Source: Porphyromonadaceae bacterium CG2_30_38_12
Lineage (GTDB): Bacteria > Bacteroidota > Bacteroidia > Bacteroidales > Paludibacteraceae
Reading direction: 5' to 3'
Assembly (NCBI GenBank): GCA_001873635.1
Contig: MNZK01000033.1
Coordinates: 1-47,374, forward strand
DNA: 47,374 nucleotides
Part shown: positions 43,540 to 47,374 of the stretch, piece by piece
How positions within the stretch are numbered: position 1 is the stretch's first letter
Layout of the letters: every line of letters starts with the position of its first letter
The notes under the pieces: model-generated
Seen by the model: only the letters and a program-made list of their open reading frames with translations
The model's database searches: none
What the model was told of the DNA's origin: nothing
Made by a program: the position numbers and the translations under genes

Positions 43540-44454
43540 TCATTGAATAAAATTGCTATATACCTTCAATAATTTTTCAACAACCTGTTTTTGTTCTAAT
43601 TCTTTTTGCTCAATAACTTTAGTACCCTCTATACGTACATTAGCTTTAATTACTTTTATTAATGCTTCACTCAAGACTATAGCCTCTCTATCAGCTATAT
43701 AGCAGCCATTTACATCGCCAACTTGTTCTTTTACATCACCCACATCTACCGAAACTACGGGGCAGTTGCAAGCCAAAGCTTCTTTCACAAATTGTGGCGA
43801 ACCTTCGGAGTGGCTCGTCATTAAGCAAGCATCAACAGCGTTCATAAGCAATGCAACTTCGCTTCGGCTGTAGCCTTTCAATTCTAATAGTTTTACCTCG
43901 GGTAATAATGCTACTGCCGCCTGTGCCAACTCCGGATTTTTAACCTCATTGGTAAATGCACCTGCAAAAAGCACTAATTTATCATTTATATCAAAACCTA
44001 ATTCTTTGCGTGCATTTTCTTTCTCTAAAGGGAAAAACATAGAGGTATCAACGCCACAAGGTATCAATGCAAATCGTTTTTTCAGGTTCGCTTTTTGCAA
44101 ATTTTTTTGTGAAACAAAAATATTATATGCAGACAAAGCCATGCAGATGCGCGAAAAAAAATAAACTTTCGGTAAATTAATATCGCTTCCATGATAGGTT
44201 GTAACAACAGGCACTTTGCGCTGTAAATTGGCTAACAAACCAGAAAGCCCAAAATGCGCATGGAGCAAATTGGGCTTAAAAAGATTAATTTTCTGTATCA
44301 GCGCATTTGTATTTTGCAAATAACCACGCCAGCCTTTTCCAGTAACGCAATAATAATCGCACAACATGCCGGCTTGCTGCAATGCCTCCACTTGATCGGA
44401 AATAAAGGGCGCAATTTTACCTGAATTTTTACTGCAAACGATGAGTAAACGCAT
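43540..44454 (-). CDS. Glycosyltransferase family 4 protein
   Basis: The enzyme of 304 residues has the GT-B fold. The acceptor-side half holds LLHAHFGLSGLLANL and VVTTYHGSDINLPK, and the donor-binding half holds LFAGAFTNEVKNPELAQAA and the E-x7-E signature SHSEGSPQFVKEALACNCPVVSVDVG. It is cytoplasmic and would add a sugar to a lipid-linked glycan. It is the first gene of the transcript as far as can be seen, preceded by a 69-base gap from crtI. It is short for the family (usually 350-400). Confidence 0.9.
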   Translation of the reverse strand: MRLLIVCSKNSGKIAPFISDQVEALQQAGMLCDYYCVTGKGWRGYLQNTNALIQKINLFKPNLLHAHFGLSGLLANLQRKVPVVTTYHGSDINLPKVYFFSRICMALSAYNIFVSQKNLQKANLKKRFALIPCGVDTSMFFPLEKENARKELGFDINDKLVLFAGAFTNEVKNPELAQAAVALLPEVKLLELKGYSRSEVALLMNAVDACLMTSHSEGSPQFVKEALACNCPVVSVDVGDVKEQVGDVNGCYIADREAIVLSEALIKVIKANVRIEGTKVIEQKELEQKQVVEKLLKVYSNFIQ

Positions 44455-44523
44455 TTATTTTTGTTTAGTGTGCAAATTTCGTAAAAAAAATGTATTTACC
44501 AATATTTTAGCGGACTAATTCAG

Positions 44524-46014
44524 TTACTTTAAGTAGTTTGTAATACGTTCGGTTGCCAATTTTGAACTAATCACAGCCATAGGTAGCCCAGCGCCCGGCA
44601 CTGTAGAAGCTCCCACATAAAAAAGATTTTTGAACTTTTCGTCGATATTGGCAGGACGGAAAGCACCTATCTGACCTAAATTGTGCGAAAGTCCTAAACC
44701 ACTGCCTTTGAATAGATTAAATCTTTTTTCCCATTCGGCAGGCGTATAAATGGTTCGCGAAACAATTTCGGGCATAATATCCACACCAATACGTTTACCA
44801 AAATCATCCAAAATACTATCCACAATTTTGTCGCGGTCGCTCCAATCGGGCTTGTAAATCATGTTTGGGACGGGGCACACGAAAAACAATGTTTCGCAAC
44901 CCTCAGGTGCACAATTAGCATTGTGTTTGGACAAGACATTCACGTAGTAATAAGGTTTTTCGAGCGTGTCGGGGTCTTTTTCTAAGCGATGCGAATAATC
45001 TGCAAAATTAGTTCCCAAATAGTAATTGTGGTGATTAACCATTGGCAACTTACGTTTTATGCCAATATAAAATGTTAAATAACCCATTGTCCAATTCATT
45101 TTCAGCAATTTAGGTTCACTGTATTTTTCGCGTTTCAACACGCGTCCACGAAACACAGCAGCATCTGCATTTATCAAAATTGCATCAGCAGTCCATGTTT
45201 TTCCGGTGCTATCAATCACTGCCGTTACCTTATTCCCCTTGCTTTCAACATCCACAATTTCAACATTATAGCTCATTTTTACATCGGCTTTATGAAGCTC
45301 ACTCACTAAACCTTCCACAATTTTGTACATGCCGCCTTCCACATTGTAGTAGCCATCGTTCACAAACTCAATGTGCGAAAGCAAAGCATAAATTGCAGAA
45401 GTGTCGAATGGTGTACGACCCAGAAAAAATGCAATAAGCGAAACAATTTGCTGCGCTTCTTTGGAATCGAAATACTTTTGAACATGCTGCCAAAAAGTTT
45501 GAAAAAGTTGCGGAATGTGAACCGGATTCACTTGTGCCAACGAAATGACATAAGCAATAACATTGTCAAAGTTTGTTTTAATAACTTTATCCACCGTGTC
45601 GTTGTACAAAGCACCCGATTTTTTAAGGTAACGCGTCATTTTGGCTTTAAAATCGGGTTCTTCTTGTGCAAACTGAGCTGCCAACTTATCCAAATCTTTG
45701 TATAAATAAAAAGTTTTGTTACTACCACTAAAATTTACTGTATAGAGTGGGTCGAGTTCTACAAACTTAAAGGGTATTTCGATACCGCAATCGGTCGCAA
45801 ATTCTTTAAATTCATAGGACATGCTGAAAAAACTCGGACCGCTATCAAACGTAAATCCGTCTTTTTTTAGTTGATTGAGCCTTCCGCCAGCTTGTTCGTT
45901 TTTTTCAATCATTTCCACCCGATAACCACGCTTAGCCAATCGGAGTGCTGTGGTTAAACCACCCAAACCTGTACCAACAATGAGCACCGATTTGTTTTTG
46001 ATATTTTTTTCCAT
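44524..46014 (-). CDS. crtI: CrtI-type phytoene desaturase
   Basis: CrtI-type enzymes desaturate or isomerise carotenoid-like polyenes using FAD. The N-terminal dinucleotide motif VLIVGTGLGGLTTALRLA (residues 10-27), the following EKNEQAGGRLNQ and FTFDSGPSFF, and the C-terminal NLFYVGASTVPGAGLPMAVISS are typical. The 496 residues match the family. The neighbouring GT2 of CrtQ type suggests a C30-type or similar pigment; the exact substrate is not determined. It belongs to a separate unit from the glycan genes downstream. Confidence 0.9.
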   Translation of the reverse strand: MEKNIKNKSVLIVGTGLGGLTTALRLAKRGYRVEMIEKNEQAGGRLNQLKKDGFTFDSGPSFFSMSYEFKEFATDCGIEIPFKFVELDPLYTVNFSGSNKTFYLYKDLDKLAAQFAQEEPDFKAKMTRYLKKSGALYNDTVDKVIKTNFDNVIAYVISLAQVNPVHIPQLFQTFWQHVQKYFDSKEAQQIVSLIAFFLGRTPFDTSAIYALLSHIEFVNDGYYNVEGGMYKIVEGLVSELHKADVKMSYNVEIVDVESKGNKVTAVIDSTGKTWTADAILINADAAVFRGRVLKREKYSEPKLLKMNWTMGYLTFYIGIKRKLPMVNHHNYYLGTNFADYSHRLEKDPDTLEKPYYYVNVLSKHNANCAPEGCETLFFVCPVPNMIYKPDWSDRDKIVDSILDDFGKRIGVDIMPEIVSRTIYTPAEWEKRFNLFKGSGLGLSHNLGQIGAFRPANIDEKFKNLFYVGASTVPGAGLPMAVISSKLATERITNYLK

Positions 46015-46118
46015 GATTCAATATTTATTTGAGAGTATGTTTGTTATTTTATTTTTATAGACTATTTTCTTTTTTTAGCAGTAGAACAGCTTAAAGTTGA
46101 TTGTTTAAAATGATGCGA

Positions 46119-47213
46119 TTAATTTATTTTTCTGTTTTTCCATTCAAAGCCACCCTTTTTGTGAGCGTTTAGAGCCTTCCATATAACATAACCCATACTT
46201 AATTGTTGAGGTATTAAAAAGATTAAGTTTTTCGGAACACTTTGATAAGCAGCAACCGACACAAAAATGCGAGTTAACAAGCTTATAACCAAAAACCAGA
46301 GAAAGTAGTGCATACCCAAAGCTGCCAATACAACTACAAATCCAACGCTTGTAATCAACCAAAAAAGAATAGCTAACAATTTGCTGTTTCCAAAAAACAT
46401 GATGATATTTTTAGAAAAGCCACTGACACTTGCTTTGTAACTGTCATACATTCGGCAACTTATATATGCATTTCCACCCAAACATGCCATTTTCTGTTTT
46501 TGTATTTTGTAGTAGGCAGCAATGCGAATGTCTTCCACTTTCTCGGCTCGGAACACAAAGTGTGGATTTATTGCTCGGTATGTGTTAGCCTCGAAAAGCA
46601 TACACTGTCCGTTAGCTGCCGACAACGAAGGGCGCTTACTGGCACGAACCAAAAATAAGGGCAGTAAGCTCAACAAAATATAATTCATAATGGGAACTAC
46701 AAATGCCTCGCCCACACTACCAATTAGTTGACGCGGAAAAATGGATAGTAGTTTCAGATTATGTTTATTAAAATAGGGAATAAGGCGCATGATGAAGGTC
46801 GAGTCTAAACGAACATCAGCATCTAAAAATAGCATATAATTGCCTTTGGCGTGTTTTGACAATTGGAAACATGCGTGGTTTTTGCCCAACCAACCATCGG
46901 GAAGTCGTTGCGAACCAAAAAGTTGAATGCGCTTGTCGTGCCAAGCCATGGCGGAAACTAAGTCGGCAGTATTGTCGGTTGAAGCATCATCGTAAACTAA
47001 AATTTCCAAGTTTTGATATTGTTGATGTTGGAGTTCAACCAAAAGCGACATAATATGCGTTGCTTCGTTACGAGCAGGAATTAGCACAGATACCAAAGCC
47101 TGTTGATCCTTATCAATCAGGGTATTGAACGATGGGCGAAAAAGCATATTGATAGCTGCTACCACGCACTGAATGAGCGCAAAACTAAATATAATCCATG
47201 CTAAGGCTATCAT
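46119..47213 (-). CDS. Glycosyltransferase family 2, CrtQ-like
   Basis: The protein of 364 residues has an N-terminal transmembrane helix, a GT2 catalytic domain (VSVLIPARNEATHIMSLLVEL, EILVYDDASTDNT, the metal-binding DAD in MLFLDADVRLD) and several C-terminal transmembrane helices. The segment DGWLGKNHACFQL resembles CrtQ, the 4,4'-diaponeurosporenoate glycosyltransferase, in which this motif is conserved. Together with crtI it points to glycosylated polyene synthesis. Its start overlaps the stop of the next gene upstream by ATGA, so the two are coupled. Confidence 0.85.
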   Translation of the reverse strand: MIALAWIIFSFALIQCVVAAINMLFRPSFNTLIDKDQQALVSVLIPARNEATHIMSLLVELQHQQYQNLEILVYDDASTDNTADLVSAMAWHDKRIQLFGSQRLPDGWLGKNHACFQLSKHAKGNYMLFLDADVRLDSTFIMRLIPYFNKHNLKLLSIFPRQLIGSVGEAFVVPIMNYILLSLLPLFLVRASKRPSLSAANGQCMLFEANTYRAINPHFVFRAEKVEDIRIAAYYKIQKQKMACLGGNAYISCRMYDSYKASVSGFSKNIIMFFGNSKLLAILFWLITSVGFVVVLAALGMHYFLWFLVISLLTRIFVSVAAYQSVPKNLIFLIPQQLSMGYVIWKALNAHKKGGFEWKNRKIN

Positions 47214-47374
47214 AACAAAAGTTTGGCGTGTTCGTTAAACTTGTTAGTAATAAACTGATTGTAAGCAGTTTCAATAGCTTTTGTGCTTTTATCCGCAGCC
47301 GTATATTCCTGCAAATACAAATAGAGATCAGGTTTGGGATGGTCAAAATATTCGAGCATCGAAACTAAAAAAAT
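47210..47374 (-). CDS. C-terminal end of an unidentified protein
   Basis: The frame is open from the window edge to TGA at 47210-47212 and yields 54 residues, among them EYFDHPKPDLYLYLQEYTAA and a helical KAIETAYNQFITNKFNEHAKLLL tail. The stop overlaps the ATG of the GT2 gene, so it belongs to the same operon. I do not recognise it. Confidence 0.75.
   Translation of the reverse strand: MFLVSMLEYFDHPKPDLYLYLQEYTAADKSTKAIETAYNQFITNKFNEHAKLLL

Overview
The window looks like a chromosomal segment of a member of the Bacteroidota, most likely Bacteroidales or a close relative. The supporting evidence is a PorQ-type component of the type IX secretion system, a complete MoxR-BatABCDE (aerotolerance) operon, a DUF4954 protein, adjacent lysS and gpsA, an HU-fold membrane protein of a Bacteroidota type, and repeated promoter elements of the form TAnnTTTG, the Bacteroidota -7 consensus. 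The DNA is AT-rich and Shine-Dalgarno sequences are mostly absent. No rRNA, tRNA or CRISPR array was seen. The genus cannot be fixed from what is visible.

Layout. 1-480: the 3' end of an IS3-family transposase, then non-coding DNA with hairpins. 585-4665: der, convergent with a lysS-gpsA operon. 4666-5840: a low-density stretch with a small secreted-protein gene broken by an in-frame TAG. 5840-9718: a nucleotidyltransferase-GHMP kinase fusion, a stand-alone HsdR-N-type nuclease domain, AMP nucleosidase, a DUF2007 protein and porQ. 9988-15967: tonB, hflX, a DUF4954 left-handed beta-helix protein and a glycogen branching enzyme. 16051-19706: an etfB-etfA-acyl-CoA dehydrogenase operon on the minus strand. 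20253-23766: a PAP2 phosphatase, a serine acetyltransferase, an HU-like protein and a membrane-spanning HU-LysM fusion. 23983-32967: moxR, a DUF58 protein, a BatD-related membrane protein, BatA, BatB, BatC, BatD, BatE and a second PAP2 protein, all co-directional. 32994-36129 (minus): a 34-residue lysine-rich small ORF, floA, nfeD and a TPR/PD40 lipoprotein-like protein. 36192-44454 (minus): a surface-glycan cluster (GT4, hexapeptide acyltransferase, FemAB-like, DegT aminotransferase, DUF354 glycosyltransferase-like, UDP-GlcNAc 2-epimerase, NodB-like deacetylase), interrupted by an AAA/DUF4143 gene with its own promoter and three 23-bp direct repeats. 44524-47374 (minus): a CrtI-type desaturase, a CrtQ-like GT2 and the end of an unidentified gene, suggesting a polyene or carotenoid pigment locus.

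The genes form several working units. MoxR, DUF58 and Bat proteins make a chaperone/vWA membrane complex. Etf and the acyl-CoA dehydrogenase form an electron-transfer chain. NfeD and FloA form a membrane-microdomain pair. The glycan genes would supply activated amino sugars and assemble and modify a polysaccharide. The most interesting points are the triple operator-like repeats in front of the DUF4143 ATPase, the membrane-tethered HU protein, the nucleotidyltransferase-GHMP kinase fusion, the TAG-interrupted gene, the tiny basic ORF beside floA and several palindromes in regulatory positions.
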